A stretch of 64,000 nt of DNA from Sphaerospermopsis torques-reginae ITEP-024 (GTDB lineage: Bacteria; Cyanobacteriota; Cyanobacteriia; Cyanobacteriales; Nostocaceae). The stretch is from contig NZ_CP080598.1 of assembly GCF_019598945.1 (NCBI RefSeq), positions 434,001 to 498,000 on the forward strand, written 5' to 3'. A model generated the notes under the pieces. The model did not search any database, had not been told where the DNA came from, and was given only the letters and a program-made list of their open reading frames with translations. Position numbers and translations under genes: made by a program. Of the stretch, positions 8,641 through 17,136 are shown in pieces; the first letter of the stretch is position 1, and each line of letters starts with the position of its first letter.

Positions 8641-8669
8641 ACTCCTGACTCCTGTACATAACGAAAAGA

Positions 8670-9002
8670 CTATTCTATTTGCATCTGTTCATTGATCCAT
8701 TGCTGATAGTCAGTACCAGCAAGGAGAATAGGTAGAGCGATAATTTCTGGCAGTTGATAGGAATGAATTTCTCGGATTTTGGCTGCTAATGTAGAGAATA
8801 GCGCCAAATTAGTCTTAATCATTAACTGCCATTCATTTTTTTTGTGAATTTCTCCTTGCCATCTGTAAATAGAGTAGGTGGGTGACAGACTGACAGCAGC
8901 TGCGAGTTTAGCTTCGATCACAGTTTCTGCGATCGCCTTCGCTTCCTCTTCCGTGGCAGTTGTCACCATAACTACACCATAACCAGTTGGTTGCTGCAAC
9001 AT
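8670..9002 (-). CDS. cutA: CutA1 divalent-cation tolerance protein
   Basis: At 110 residues it has the normal CutA length. The family signatures VMVTTATEEEA at the start, YRWQGEI in the middle, LMIKT, and SYQLPEIIALPI near the end are all visible. CutA1 forms a very stable trimer and has been linked to copper tolerance, though its real role is unclear. The conserved Cys of the KLAACVN motif is replaced here (KLAAAVSL). Its ATG lies two bases from the stop of the upstream HTH gene, so it is the last gene of a three-gene minus-strand operon (10423 to 8670). Confidence 0.9.
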   Translation of the reverse strand: MLQQPTGYGVVMVTTATEEEAKAIAETVIEAKLAAAVSLSPTYSIYRWQGEIHKKNEWQLMIKTNLALFSTLAAKIREIHSYQLPEIIALPILLAGTDYQQWINEQMQIE

Positions 9003-9004
9003 TG

Positions 9005-10006
9005 CTAAACCAGAGACAGAGAGTAGACTTGACCATCAATTAACAAGCGAGTGATACCTTTGGCTTGGAGATGGTTACTAGCCTTTTGCAGCATTCTACT
9101 GTCAGGGACTTTAATCACGCGATCGCGTTTGGTAGAAAAGCGTTTGGCCACGCGATGATTATCAAACACTGGCAGAGTTTTCTGCTGGGTTTCAATAGTA
9201 GGAATAGCTCCCAAGTCCCCAAAATCCTTGAGTGGTCTAGTAATTAATTCCGCAGAGCGATCAATTACCAGATAACAAGTTTTCGGCAAAGATGCCACCG
9301 ACAAGGGTAAAACTTGAACTGCTCCTTCTCCTGGTCTACGTCTGGTAACTAGGGGTGTAGGTTCCTCAAAATCTTCGTCTTCAAAATCCTCCTCATCTTC
9401 AAATAAATCATCGTCTAAATCATCCAAATCATCAGACTCATCCAGTAAATCATCATCGAACATATTGCTGATGACGTTTTCTTCTGGCTCCTCATCCTCT
9501 AGTATGGTTTTGGGGATGCTCGGTATTTCAGGCGGCCGATGTCGGACGATTTCCAGATCCCTAGCTACCGGTAATTGTGGTTTTTCCGTGGCAGAAGAGC
9601 GTGTTTTCACCCTTCTAATAGCCGGGATAGGAGGTGGAATTTGTTCAGACTTAGGAGCCTCTTTCACCTCTTTGATGACCGTTTTAGGTGGTTCAACCTT
9701 GGGCAACTCTAAGCTAGGTTGATCACTGCTTACAGGTGCTGTTTCGATTTTTGGTGGTTGACTCAACAGGGGTAACTGCTCGTAACTTACCTGCGCTCTG
9801 CCTTCAGGGGTTCTGGCAGCGCGTTTTAAAGAAACAAGATATTCGTAATCTTCTTCGGGTAAGGTACTTTTAAGCAGTCGGCTAATGGTTGAGTTGCTTA
9901 CTCCATAGCGTTCTGCCAAAGTCGAGGTAGTTTCGGCAGTTTCTCTATATAGCTTGAGAATTTCTTGTTTGTCTGAATCTGTTAATTTTCTCACGGTAGA
10001 CACCAA
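9005..10006 (-). CDS. Helix-turn-helix protein with long acidic linker
   Basis: A 333-residue protein. Residues about 5-50 form a helix-turn-helix resembling transposase or resolvase N-termini (EILKLYRETAETTSTLAERYG, SNSTISRLLK). A Pro/Lys-rich region follows, then a strongly acidic stretch at about residues 170-215 made mainly of Asp, Glu and Leu. The C-terminal 100 residues, with TCYLVIDRSAELITRPL and LLIDGQVYSL, form an unassigned conserved domain. The organisation suggests a DNA-binding regulator rather than a transposase, because no catalytic domain or inverted repeats are seen. It is the middle gene of the cutA operon, 6 bp after the upstream gene. Confidence 0.7.
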   Translation of the reverse strand: MVSTVRKLTDSDKQEILKLYRETAETTSTLAERYGVSNSTISRLLKSTLPEEDYEYLVSLKRAARTPEGRAQVSYEQLPLLSQPPKIETAPVSSDQPSLELPKVEPPKTVIKEVKEAPKSEQIPPPIPAIRRVKTRSSATEKPQLPVARDLEIVRHRPPEIPSIPKTILEDEEPEENVISNMFDDDLLDESDDLDDLDDDLFEDEEDFEDEDFEEPTPLVTRRRPGEGAVQVLPLSVASLPKTCYLVIDRSAELITRPLKDFGDLGAIPTIETQQKTLPVFDNHRVAKRFSTKRDRVIKVPDSRMLQKASNHLQAKGITRLLIDGQVYSLSLV

Positions 10007-10012
10007 AATTTG

Positions 10013-10423
10013 TTAACTGCGTTTGCGTCCACTGGTACGCCGCTTGAGGCTCAATGATGCTTCGTATTCCAGAGCAGCGCCCATACCAAATAACACTCCA
10101 CTAAACACCCAGAACACTTCTAGTATGTCTCCACTTTGATAATTTGTAACATAGTTATGGCTACCTGTATCACTGTCTAGCTGTTCCAAGCGAATTTTGC
10201 CCCAGACGCTAAAGCGTTCGGGTTCTTCCAGCAAGACACAGGCTTTACCTCTATTGTCAGTCAGCGATCGCCACAGAGTTTTAGCTTCAACTTCTTGACT
10301 GGCTTTGAAAACACTTATCAGGCGAAAGGTTTGCCCCTGATAATGGAGGATCAGCACCTGCTGATCCCGCGTTGGGTGCTGAACGGTAGATATTTCAACA
10401 TCCTGGCGTTTAAGAATAAACAT
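10013..10423 (-). CDS. Conserved hypothetical protein, 136 aa, with one membrane-like segment
   Basis: The product starts MFILKRQDVEIST and has a beta-rich N-terminal half with HYQGQTFRLISVFKA. Near residues 100-120 is a short hydrophobic stretch (LEVFWVFSGVLFGMGAALEY), and the C-terminus is very basic (SLKRRTSGRKRS). I recognise it only as a cyanobacterial protein of unknown function. It is the first gene of the operon with the HTH gene and cutA. The upstream spacer, 10424-10917, contains no other gene. Confidence 0.6.
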   Translation of the reverse strand: MFILKRQDVEISTVQHPTRDQQVLILHYQGQTFRLISVFKASQEVEAKTLWRSLTDNRGKACVLLEEPERFSVWGKIRLEQLDSDTGSHNYVTNYQSGDILEVFWVFSGVLFGMGAALEYEASLSLKRRTSGRKRS

Positions 10424-10633
10424 GGCACTAGCAACTAACTCCTCACAGGGGCTGTTTTGATTTGGGATTTGTCTTTCATTTGGGCAAAATAGCCTAAAGT
10501 ATAATAATTTATATTATGGTGAAATAAAATTAGACGTTTGCCAAATACTTTACCAAATATCTGCCAGATATCTGTATGAGAGGATTAGCACTCAAGGTAA
10601 AGTTACCCCTTGACCAATACCTTTGCCATTTTC

Positions 10634-10703
10634 CCGTAGGTTGGGTTGAACGAAGTAAAACCCAACGTATTTGTTGGGTTTCGTTCCTCAACCCAACCTA
10701 CAA
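10634..10703. repeat. Palindromic repeat (taggttgggttgaacgaag)
   Basis: Left arm gtaggttgggttgaacgaagt and right arm cgttcctcaacccaacctac pair around aaacccaacgtatttgttggg. This is a very common dispersed palindrome in Nostocales; a related partial sequence lies near 29085-29120. The rest of 10424-10917 shows no gene. Confidence 0.65.
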
Positions 10704-10917
10704 ATCAAGATATTTTTGATTTTGGCGAAGGTATTGCTTGACATCTCAATATATCGTAAATACCTACTTGGTTTCGTTTTTTAGTTTACATCTACTGGTT
10801 CATGAGGTGATGGTTCGTTATAAAAATCGTTAAATATTTAATTCTATCTTGCTTTTTACTAGGAACAGCGTATATAATAATCAAGGATGGTTTGTTCAAA
10901 AGCCAGATACGAGTCTT

Positions 10918-10990
10918 GGGCGCGTAGCTCAGTGGATAGAGCAATTGCCTTCTAAGCAATCGGCCGCAGGTTCGAACCCTGCCGCGCTCG
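10918..10990 (+). tRNA. tRNA-Arg (anticodon TCT)
   Basis: The 73-nt cloverleaf has acceptor GGGCGCG pairing with CGCGCTC, D-arm TAGCTCAGTGGATAGAGCA, an ATTGC/GCAAT anticodon stem with loop CTTCTAA, and a GCAGG/CCTGC T-stem around TTCGAAC. The discriminator is G. CCA is not encoded. Confidence 0.93.
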
Positions 10991-11083
10991 TTTACCAAGA
11001 ATCAGAAAATTTAATGTTGGTTATTAATTTAGGATACCAATTCACGATATCCTATTAATTCGATTTGAGTTATCTGTGGACTT

Positions 11084-11665
11084 GTGATTAAGAACGATAT
11101 CTGGATTACCGAAATGGCTCAAAAAGGTATGATTTCGCCTTTTGAACCTAGTTTAATACGTTATGTGGAAGATTTACCTGTAATTTCCTATGGTTTGAGC
11201 AGCTTTGGCTATGATATCCGTCTATCTCCCAATGATTTCCGTATTTTTAGGCATATTCCCGGTACTGTAGTTGATCCGAAAAATTTTAATCCTGAAAATT
11301 TAGAACCCACAAAACTACATACAGATGAAAATGGTAGTTATTTTATCCTTCCTGCACATTCCTATGGACTTGGTGTGGCTCTGGAAAAGCTAGAAATACC
11401 AGATAATATTACAGTAATATGTATTGGTAAAAGCACTTATGCACGTTGTGGCATCATTGCAAATGTTACTCCCGCTGAAGCGGCTTGGCGCGGTTACTTG
11501 ACTTTAGAGTTATCTAACGCTTCTAGTGCTGACTGTCGTATTTATGCTAATGAAGGTATTGTCCAGTTAATGTTTTTAGCAGGTGAACCCTGTGGTGTTA
11601 GTTATGCTTCACGTCAGGGTAAGTATCAAGATCAGTTAGATGTTGTAACGCTGGCTAGGGTTTGA
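11084..11665 (+). CDS. dcd: dCTP deaminase
   Basis: The 193-residue product deaminates dCTP to dUTP in thymidylate supply. Family landmarks are SYGLSSFGYDIRLS near residue 35, GKSTYARCGI near residue 112 and the catalytic-region motif TPAEAAWRGYLTLEL near residue 125. The start is a GTG at 11084, which matches the MIKNDxWI N-terminus usual in cyanobacteria. The tRNA-Arg gene lies just upstream on the same strand. Nothing unusual is seen in the sequence. Confidence 0.92.
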   Translation: MIKNDIWITEMAQKGMISPFEPSLIRYVEDLPVISYGLSSFGYDIRLSPNDFRIFRHIPGTVVDPKNFNPENLEPTKLHTDENGSYFILPAHSYGLGVALEKLEIPDNITVICIGKSTYARCGIIANVTPAEAAWRGYLTLELSNASSADCRIYANEGIVQLMFLAGEPCGVSYASRQGKYQDQLDVVTLARV

Positions 11666-11923
11666 ATTGAATTGTAACTTGAGTTAGATAATGGGAATCA
11701 GAGCAAATTTCAGTCCTCACTAATACCGATCTAAAAAGAATTTTATGTTTTGACGAAAGTCAGTGGATTCAAAAACCATTATTGATTCAACAGTAAACCA
11801 AAAAGTTTTTCTCCAAAGAGCGATCGCTAAGTATTATGGAGTGTCTAGTAATTTAAAGCACAAGAGTAGACAACAGTATATATAAAAAATACTTATTATT
11901 CTACTAACTAACAAAAAAAGATG

Positions 11924-12222
11924 CTAACCGTCAGGAAGATAAATAGCATCAACCACTTGATATTTACGTTCAATAGCTTGAGATAAAAAGGCTAACATCT
12001 GTTTGAGTGTAAAAAGTGTACGATAAATTAATTGGCTACCTTTCCTCTTTTGACTAATTTTGAGCCATAGAAGATTAACCCAAATATTAACTAGAGGAAA
12101 GGATATACCAACGAATAGTAACCTCAATACGGGATTTTTATTATTGGTTCTAATACGGCAAATATTCTTGATTCGGTAACTACTTTCAATCCCAAATCTT
12201 TGGCGATAATCCTGATAAATAT
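11924..12222 (-). pseudogene. ISH3/IS4-like transposase, C-terminal fragment
   Basis: On the minus strand the frame is open from about 12222 and reads YRQRFGIESSYRIKN, then NKNPVLRLLFVGISF and VNIWVNLLWLKISQ, ending in VDAIYLPDG. The RFGIESSYR box, containing the conserved Glu, and the following hydrophobic helix match the C-terminal end of ISH3-type DDE transposases. The N-terminal two thirds are missing; the break coincides with the left end of a miniature repeat at 12222. No promoter or inverted repeats were found. The fragment is certainly non-functional. Confidence 0.6.
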
Positions 12223-12325
12223 ACAGCAGTTTTGGAGTAAATGAGGTACACCAATTTTGGAGGGTAGTTTTAAAACTTGAAGTTCAATAGGTTACTGTAC
12301 CTCATCAACCTCGAAACTGCTGTAA
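12222..12325. repeat. Miniature repeat with cagcag/ctgctg ends (type B)
   Basis: The ends read tacagcagttttgg and cctcgaaactgctgta, forming an inverted pair. Inner gaggtac and gtacctcat also pair. A second copy with the same ends lies at 50686-50792. It cuts the transposase fragment at 11924-12222. Confidence 0.55.
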
Positions 12326-12922
12326 GATAAACTTGTGCGGATTTTATGGACAGCATAAACAAAGTATTAGATATCTCCGAAAAAGAATCAAATTATGGTA
12401 TAACAAGGTAAAATCGTGTATCTACCCTGATGGTAAACCAGGTCCAAAAAGCGATATCAGCTTATTTGTCCGTCAAAATACCATTGTGCGTATCAAATCT
12501 TCCTTGTCTACTTTCCCCCCGTGTCTTCCAGGTCCTGCCTTAACAGATAATATTAAAAACCTACCCCTGTGAGGCAGTGGGGTCATCCCACAAAATCGCA
12601 TTGCTCCCAGGAGAGTTGACCTGTATACTTCTCTCCAGGTAGGTTGGGTATTCAGTTCACCTGGATATACGAAACTTGTTTTCCACCACAGATGCGGGTT
12701 AAGTCAGAGTTTACTAACCATTGTTTTCAACTTGACTTGGTGGACTATAGCCTGTGTAAATTCTAAGCTTTGGGATTCTAGGATGTCAAGGTTGATTTAC
12801 TGGTTAACATTTCTTAATACAGTTGTCTTGACTTATTTTGCATAAACTTGCATACTGGGAAAAGTGAAGTCACTTTTAGAGAACTAATTAAAAAGCTGAA
12901 AGGCTTACTAGTTAAAGGTTAA
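12326..12922. other. Gene-poor stretch before tRNA-Val
   Basis: One short open frame exists at 12333-12572 but shows no family features or good start. At about 12578-12610 a partial copy of the ggtcatcccacaaaatcgc repeat (as at 3628-3676) occurs. Nothing else could be supported. Confidence 0.4.
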
Positions 12923-12996
12923 GGACGTATAGCTCAGTTGGTTAGAGTACATCGTTGACATCGATGGGGTCACTGGTTCGAATCCAGTTACGTCCA
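12923..12996 (+). tRNA. tRNA-Val (anticodon GAC)
   Basis: The 74-nt cloverleaf has acceptor GGACGTA pairing with TACGTCC, D-arm TAGCTCAGTTGGTTAGAGTA, anticodon stem CATCG/CGATG with loop TTGACAT, and T-stem ACTGG/CCAGT around TTCGAAT. The discriminator is A. CCA is not encoded. Confidence 0.93.
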
Positions 12997-13127
12997 TGTT
13001 TTTTATTTTACTTTAATTATATCTGCCCTTTGCTAGATTATTTTTCCGCTTTGACAAATTAATGATCCTTTTAGTTCGGTTAATCAATCTGTCAAGTAGT
13101 CAAATAATTTGGCAATCAACCCCCACC

Positions 13128-13289
13128 ATGAACACAATCATATTTCACCTCGCCTTCCCTGTCACCAACATCGCCCAAACCAAAGAATTTTATGTTGATG
13201 GTTTAGGCTGCATCCCCGGAAGAGAAAGCCCCCATGCTTTAATTCTCAACCTTTATGGACATCAATTAGTTGCCCACATCACTAAAGCC
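13128..13289 (+). pseudogene. VOC (glyoxalase-type) protein, 5' fragment cut by an IS
   Basis: The ATG at 13128 opens a frame MNTIIFHLAFPVTNIAQTKE with the beta-alpha-beta pattern FYVDGLGCIPGR, LILNLYGHQLVAH of vicinal-oxygen-chelate proteins. The His of the first strand and that of the GHQ segment could be metal ligands, but the second half of the domain is missing. Homology stops at about 13287 where an IS1380-type end begins (CCCGGATTTCTCA). The rest of the gene is not found on the far side of the insertion sequences, so it was deleted, not merely interrupted. Confidence 0.6.
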
Positions 13290-13991
13290 CGGATTTCTCA
13301 CAAAGAAAAAGAAAAAAAGGGTCAAAAACTGAGAAAATGTATATGTAGAAAGCATTTCAACAGTTATAAAGTATGACCCAAGTATCAACAGATTGTACAC
13401 CAAAACAGTTCAAATTTGAAAGAGAAAAAACCCGCCCAGTAGTAGTAAATTTCCAAGGTGGGAAAGTAACATCAGATGCAGGACTAAGTTTAATTGCGGA
13501 GATAGACAGGAAACTACAGATCACAGCAAGACTAGCACAATGTTTCCAAGATTACAGGCAACCAAATAAAAGACAACATTCGATAGAAGACCTAATAGCA
13601 CAAAGAATATATGGGTTAATCATGGGATATGAAGACCTAAACGACCATGAAGAACTACGTCATGACCCCATGTTTGCCATAGCAGTAGGAAAAAGAATAG
13701 GGCAAGAAAAAGAACCAGTAACATTAGCTTCAAAAAGTACATTAAATCGGTTAGAACATTGTCCTCTAAACATAGAACAGGGAGCAGAAAGTAGATATCA
13801 TCGCATCGGACATTCTACCGCAGAAATAGAAAAATTATTTGTGAAAATATTCCTAGAATCATATTCTAGTGAACCGAAACAAATAATCCTAGACTTAGAC
13901 GTAACCGATGATTTAGTACATGGGAATCAAGAACAAGTATTTTTCAACACATATTATGGAGCATATTGTTATGCACCACTTTATATCCCAC
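13288..13991 (+). mobile_element. IS1380-family element, left half only
   Basis: The element begins with the IS1380-like terminal sequence cccggatttctcacaaag at 13288. Its transposase starts at 13373 (MTQVSTDCTPKQFKF) and runs through the family segments TSDAGLSLIAEID, AQRIYGLIMGYEDLNDHEELR, SKSTLNRLE and ILDLDVTDDLVHG, where the DDLVHG aspartates are part of the DDE site. Sequence of IS1380 origin ends at about 13991, after residues CYAPLYIPH, where another IS begins. The C-terminal half of the transposase is absent from the window. The element cannot transpose by itself. Confidence 0.75.
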
Positions 13992-16015
13992 ATTCCGCAC
14001 TTCAAAATGTAGTACATATACAAGTATCATAAGCAGCATAGAGTGTTAAACATAAATACGCAATCAAGAAAGTAAAAATATAGACTTTAATTCCCATTTG
14101 ACTACTAAAGAGAAACTCATAAGGCATTGAGAATAAATTCAGGAAAAAATGAGAGAATGAGACTGAAGTACCTAAAAATGCCTTCATAATATGAATTACC
14201 AAACAGAAGAAATTGAGAGTAAAAACATAGATCACTTAGGAATAATCGCAGGAATAATAGATGAAATAGGAATAGTAGAAAAAATCAACGAGATATTTTC
14301 AATAGATATCAGAGAGAAAGTAAACACAGGAGAAGTAGTCAAAGCAATCATTCTCAATGGACTAGGCTTTGTATCAAGACCACTATATTTGTTCCCAGAT
14401 TTCTTTAAAGACAAAGCCGTAGAACATCTAATAGGAACAGGAATAAAAGCAGAAGATTTAAACGACGATAAAATAGGTAGAGTCATGGATAAACTCTATA
14501 AATATGGATTAACTAAACTATTCTTAATCATTGCCTTAGAAGTAGTAAAGAAATATGGAATAGACACAAAATATTCCCATTTAGACTCAAGCTCATTACA
14601 TTTACACGGGGAATATAAGAATTGCGTAAATAATCTAGAGAAAGAACTAGGAATAAATCGAGAACATCCAATAATGATTACACAAGGATATTCTCGTGAC
14701 CATCGCCCAGACCTAAAACAATGTATATTAGATTTAATAGTAAGTAGTGATGGGGATATACCATTATTTTTTAGAGGGGCATCAGGAAACGAATCAGATA
14801 AAGCAGTATTTGCTCATATCTTAGTAGAATATTCTAAACAAATAGATTTTGAAAGTATCATGGTGGCTGACAGTGCATTATATAGCGAAAGTAATTTAAA
14901 ATTAATGTCAAACATGAAATGGATAAGTCGAGTACCATTATCCATTAAAAAAGCAAAAAATTTAGTGAAAGCCTCCATAAATAATGAAATGAAAGCCTGT
15001 AAAATCAAAGGTTATAGCTATATCGAAGAGAAAGTATCTTATGGAGGAATAGAGCAAAGATGGTTATTAGTAGAAAGCGTAGAGAGAAAAAAAGCAGACT
15101 TAAATAAACTAGACAAAAAAATCCAAGAAGAGTTATTAAAAGCTAACAAACAAGTAGATAAATTAGAACAGGAAGAATTTGCTGATAAATCTTTAGCCGA
15201 GTTGAAAATCAAAGAAATAACAGCTAAATTAAAATATCATCAAATATCAGACTATCGAATTACCGAGACATTAAATCAAGGGAAAACAGCAGTTTATAGA
15301 GTGAAATGTAAATTAAGAGAAAATCAGGAGTTAATTACACAACAGCAAAACTCTTGTGGCAGATTTATTTTAGCCACCAATATTTTGGATGCTCAGGAGT
15401 TAGAGTCAGAAGAAATCCTCAAAATATATAAAGAACAACAATCTACAGAAAGAGGATTTAGATTTATCAAAGACCCGTTATTTTTCGCGGATAGTCTGTT
15501 TGTGAAAAATCCCCAAAGAGTAGAGACAATGATGATGTTAATGGCATTATGTCTTTTGGTTTATAATTTAGGACAAAGACAATTAAGAATGTCATTGAAG
15601 GCACAAAAAGCCACAGTTAAAAACCAACTGAATAAACCTACAGAATCTCCCACATTAAGATGGATATTTCAGTGCTTTCAAGGTATTCATCTTTTGATGG
15701 CACAAGGATTTCAACGAATTCTTAATTTAACGGAGTCGCATTGTCATATCTTGCAATTCCTACCTACTACTTGTCAAAAATATTATTTATTATCTTAGTT
15801 TTCTCTCTATTTTTACTATTTCATCGGTTATCTTTTTGATAACTGATTCCACACCTTGAATTAAATATTGTTATTGCAATAGCTTTTAAACACCTTCTAA
15901 AGCTCAACTTTGTGTGTCCATAATTTTGTTTTACATTGATACGTAATTGTTCAAACCATAAGTTTTAATTTACCGTCAATGTAGTTTGTTTATGCTACTT
16001 TTTGAAGTGCGGAAT
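13992..16015 (+). mobile_element. Complete IS1634-type insertion sequence, about 2.02 kb
   Basis: Terminal inverted repeats are ATTCCGCACTTCAAAA at 13992 and its complement ending at 16015, with one mismatch and then GTAG also matching. One transposase gene (14191-15798) fills the element on the plus strand. No target-site duplication is visible: the left flank is ctttatatcccac and the right flank ttattttaggtac. The left neighbour is half an IS1380 and the right neighbour an unrelated gene tail, so one flank was probably deleted. Confidence 0.8.
14191..15798 (+). CDS. IS1634-family transposase, 535 aa
   Basis: Full-length DDE transposase. The N-terminal DUF4277-like region (DHLGIIAGIIDEIGIVEKIN) is followed by the DDE core: first Asp in SHLDSSSLHLHGEY near residue 131, second in MVADSALYSE near residue 228, and the Glu region in YKEQQSTERGFRFIKDPLF near residue 416. 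A lysine-rich coiled segment is inserted at about residues 290-350. The C-terminus has the usual ETMMMLMALCLLVYNLGQR helix. The reading frame is intact and the inverted repeats are well kept, so the element may still be active or recent. The upstream region 13992-14190 probably carries its promoter. Confidence 0.85.
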   Translation: MNYQTEEIESKNIDHLGIIAGIIDEIGIVEKINEIFSIDIREKVNTGEVVKAIILNGLGFVSRPLYLFPDFFKDKAVEHLIGTGIKAEDLNDDKIGRVMDKLYKYGLTKLFLIIALEVVKKYGIDTKYSHLDSSSLHLHGEYKNCVNNLEKELGINREHPIMITQGYSRDHRPDLKQCILDLIVSSDGDIPLFFRGASGNESDKAVFAHILVEYSKQIDFESIMVADSALYSESNLKLMSNMKWISRVPLSIKKAKNLVKASINNEMKACKIKGYSYIEEKVSYGGIEQRWLLVESVERKKADLNKLDKKIQEELLKANKQVDKLEQEEFADKSLAELKIKEITAKLKYHQISDYRITETLNQGKTAVYRVKCKLRENQELITQQQNSCGRFILATNILDAQELESEEILKIYKEQQSTERGFRFIKDPLFFADSLFVKNPQRVETMMMLMALCLLVYNLGQRQLRMSLKAQKATVKNQLNKPTESPTLRWIFQCFQGIHLLMAQGFQRILNLTESHCHILQFLPTTCQKYYLLS

Positions 16016-16017
16016 TT

Positions 16018-16152
16018 ATTATTTTAGGTACAGGTGATCAACTAGGTATTGTCACCACCACAGCAGATGCAAAAGCAGTGAAAGCCGCTTCTGCTCAAGG
16101 TGTGGATTTTCTTGTATATATTCATCCACCTTTTCCTTTAACTGGTAATTAA
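16018..16152 (+). pseudogene. 3' fragment of an unidentified gene at the right edge of the IS
   Basis: The frame reads from the IS boundary through GTGDQLGIVTTTADAKAV and DFLVYIHPPFPLTGN to a TAA at 16150. It has amino-acid composition of a real protein, and the stop lies 2 bp before the next gene, as expected for an operon. The family could not be recognised. The 5' part is missing, presumably lost in the IS-linked deletion. Confidence 0.5.
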
Positions 16153-16154
16153 TC

Positions 16155-16448
16155 ATGCAAATCACTATTTCACCACATTTACAAAGTACATATAAATTAA
16201 TTCAATGTGCTTTTCCCAAGGGGATAGAATCACAAAATTATTTACCGCTTTTAGCATTACTAAGTGAAGAAATGTCAGATAGAAATTTAGCTGAAGTTGT
16301 AGCTAACTACAGTAGTAAAGAATATAGTGTTGTACTCAATGATATATATCGGGTACAATCAATTGATATACCTACAACTGAAGCAATTGATAATTTAAAA
16401 GAAAGATTGCTTATTTGTGGTTATGAACAGTGGCTTGAGGAAGGATAA
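16155..16448 (+). CDS. DUF3349-like small protein, 97 aa
   Basis: A small soluble helical protein. The central NYLPLLALLSEEMSDRNLAE segment followed by EVVANYSSKEYSVVLNDIYRV resembles DUF3349-type proteins known from cyanobacteria and actinobacteria; no activity is established for them. The ATG at 16155 lies 2 bp after the stop of the upstream gene fragment and the stop is 11 bp before the next gene, so the three formed an operon. Position beside a gene tail and before two DUF6887-like genes recalls small toxin/immunity or antitoxin islands, but nothing in the sequence proves this. Confidence 0.55.
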   Translation: MQITISPHLQSTYKLIQCAFPKGIESQNYLPLLALLSEEMSDRNLAEVVANYSSKEYSVVLNDIYRVQSIDIPTTEAIDNLKERLLICGYEQWLEEG

Positions 16449-16459
16449 AAGTAGGTGGT

Positions 16460-16900
16460 ATGAATCAGCCTAATTTTAAATGTATGAATCTGAAGGAATT
16501 ACGTGCTTATGTTTTATCGCATCGGGATGATCAAGAGGCATTTTCTTGTTATGTAGATAAGTTGAATGCTGAGGGAAATTGGGTGGAAATGTCGCCTTCT
16601 GCGTCTGTTGATGATTTGATTAATTATCCTGAGTTTTTGCAGCGTTTTAGTAATGAAAAGGGGTGTTGGGAAATCAAGAATAATTGGGAATTTACAGAAG
16701 TATGGATAGATCCGATGTTATCACCTCCATACATTCTGTTATTACTTTGTGATAGTGAGGGAAATTGTCAAATTTATGATCCTAAACAGGGTGATAAGGT
16801 TGTATTTTCTAGTAATAGTTATGAAGTTGCTAAGTTATGGTTATTGGAAGATGAATATGAACCAGTTGAAGGTAGGCTTTTAGCTGAAGAATTGGTGTAA
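16460..16900 (+). CDS. DUF6887-like protein, 146 aa
   Basis: The N-terminus MNLKELRAYVLSHRDDQEAF is the typical start of a small cyanobacterial family (DUF6887 type) found in pairs with other short genes. The rest, including WVEMSPSASVDDLI, CWEIKNNWEFTEVW and a C-terminal SYEVAKLWLLEDEYEP, is not assigned. There is no signal peptide or membrane segment. It follows the DUF3349-like gene by 11 bp. A truncated paralogue with the same N-terminal motif starts 84 bp downstream. Function unknown; an antitoxin-like role has been suggested for such genes only by context. Confidence 0.55.
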   Translation: MNQPNFKCMNLKELRAYVLSHRDDQEAFSCYVDKLNAEGNWVEMSPSASVDDLINYPEFLQRFSNEKGCWEIKNNWEFTEVWIDPMLSPPYILLLLCDSEGNCQIYDPKQGDKVVFSSNSYEVAKLWLLEDEYEPVEGRLLAEELV

Positions 16901-16983
16901 GTTAGTAGATTTTTTGTTTCGCGCAAAGGCGCTAAGGAGCAAAGGCGCAAAGAAGAGTAAGAGATTTTAATAGAGGATAAATA

Positions 16984-17136
16984 ATGACCTTAGTTAATTA
17001 TCAAGCAATGACTCTGAAACAATTACGTCGTTATGTTCTCACTCATAGAGACAATATTGCGGCGTTTCATGTTTACTATCTAGTAGTTTGTATTGCTGAA
17101 GATATTTTTGATAAATGCAATCATCTTTTCCCTTAA
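16984..17136 (+). pseudogene. DUF6887-like gene, truncated after about 31 codons
   Basis: MTLVNYQAMTLKQLRRYVLT and HRDNIAAFHVY match the N-terminus of the paralogue at 16460. After the Tyr at about 17076 the match ends and the frame reads antisense into the 3' end of the reverse transcriptase gene, stopping at 17136. The break marks the left junction of the retron-bearing segment. The spacer before it (16915-16960) holds a gcgcaaaggcgctaagg-type dispersed repeat. Confidence 0.6.

Noticed and set aside
12333-12572. Open frame of 79 codons
   Set aside because: Sequence composition and context (between repeats) do not support a gene.
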